From assembly GCA_030425425.1 (NCBI GenBank), contig JAUIAO010000005.1:62001-126000 (forward strand): a stretch of 64,000 nucleotides of DNA, written 5' to 3'. Each line of letters starts with the position of its first letter. The stretch's first letter is position 1. This document shows positions 63,721 to 64,000 of the stretch, piece by piece. The notes beneath the pieces were generated by a model. That model was not told the DNA's origin. It did no database searches and worked only from the letters and a program-made list of their open reading frames with translations. This DNA comes from Bacteroidia bacterium (GTDB taxonomy: Bacteria; Bacteroidota; Bacteroidia; Cytophagales; Cyclobacteriaceae). The translations under genes were made by a program, and so were the position numbers.

Positions 63721-64000
63721 GTTTCCAGACTAATTTCATTCAAGGTTTTCATGATCAGTGCTTGTTGAAGCTGCCTCATGAGGGTGAAAGGCACAGGAAG
63801 CCAAAGTTGGCTGGGTGCCGACCCATGTGGCAGAGCAGTGCAGGGTTTGTGGGATGGCGCTGGACCACACAACCGGGATGGAATGCCTGCTTTTTAAGTA
63901 TAAAAACACTACCCTTAAAGGGTGCCGAATAGAAATAATATTGACAAATTATAATGAGATGGCATATCAATTTTAAATACCCCGACCCTAAAGGGTGCCA
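63721..64000. other. GC-rich structured segment without a supported gene
   Basis: Bases 63770-63890 are clearly more GC-rich than the surrounding AT-rich DNA. They contain a compact hairpin at 63790-63819 (GGCAC / GTGCC closing AGCCA / TGGCT). CCCTTAAAGGG and CCCTAAAGGG words flank it at 63911 and 63983, resembling the small palindromic repeats near 48730. No credible protein frame is present; a structured RNA or mobile-element remnant is possible. Confidence 0.4.

Noticed and set aside
1-64000. CRISPR arrays, tRNA or rRNA genes, riboswitches
   Set aside because: No regularly spaced direct repeats of 25-40 bp, no cloverleaf-like T-loop sequences and no recognisable riboswitch cores were found by eye; a covariance search could still reveal a small RNA.

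Overview
The window comes from a marine-type Bacteroidota (Cytophagales-like) chromosome. Evidence for this: a Bacteroidota-order dcw cluster without ddl, SusC/SusD pairs, a hybrid two-component regulator, type IX secretion (T9SS) C-terminal domains, TAnnTTTG-like -7 boxes and moderate GC. No rRNA, tRNA or CRISPR array was seen.

Layout. (1) 1-11.4 kb: the 3' half of the division/cell-wall cluster, murE(partial)-mraY-orf126-murD-ftsW-murG-murC-ftsQ-ftsA-ftsZ, tightly packed with overlaps and closed by a strong terminator. (2) 11.5-15.9 kb: a small conserved gene, a two-domain M16 peptidase and an unknown lipoprotein. (3) 15.9-18.7 kb: a repeat-rich accessory patch with a RAYT (REP-associated) transposase between inverted REP-like hairpins, a PH-like membrane protein, a 47-bp repeat family and a YefM/YoeB toxin-antitoxin pair. 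(4) 18.6-23.3 kb: a PepSY-like lipoprotein and a 1313-aa hybrid two-component system (HTCS). (5) 23.4-34.0 kb: accessory DNA with a DUF6882-like protein, an ankyrin protein, an attC-like inverted repeat, a SIR2-like gene stub, a two-gene restriction-modification system, and three toxin-antitoxin remnants whose toxins look broken or absent while the antitoxins are intact. A GH10 xylanase (minus strand) lies inside this stretch but belongs to the next region. (6) 30.7-63.1 kb: a large polysaccharide utilisation locus (PUL): SusC, SusD, a surface glycan-binding lipoprotein, a 41-aa membrane peptide, GH3, six Cys-type S1 sulfatases, three GH10 modules, an acetylxylan-esterase-like hydrolase and a large surface protein with three carbohydrate-binding-like repeats. 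(7) 63.1-64 kb: sparse, structured, partly GC-rich DNA.

The main discovery candidates are in the PUL. One gene encodes a single 1299-aa polypeptide with the order sulfatase, two CBM-like modules, GH10, CBM-like module. Five promoters, including two on the minus strand, carry a direct repeat whose AACC-type half-sites are exactly 21 bp apart. This is the geometry expected for an AraC-type output domain such as that of the HTCS at 19.3 kb, so the scattered transcription units probably form one regulon. The enzyme set (GH10, GH3, esterase and sulfatases, with no GH43, GH67 or GH115) suggests a linear, sulfated and possibly acetylated xylan-type polysaccharide, such as algal xylan. That substrate is inferred, not shown. 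SusC/SusD would import oligosaccharides, T9SS-tagged GH10 and sulfatase would act at the cell surface, and GH3 would finish oligosaccharides. No formylglycine-generating enzyme is encoded here, so sulfatase maturation must come from elsewhere in the genome.
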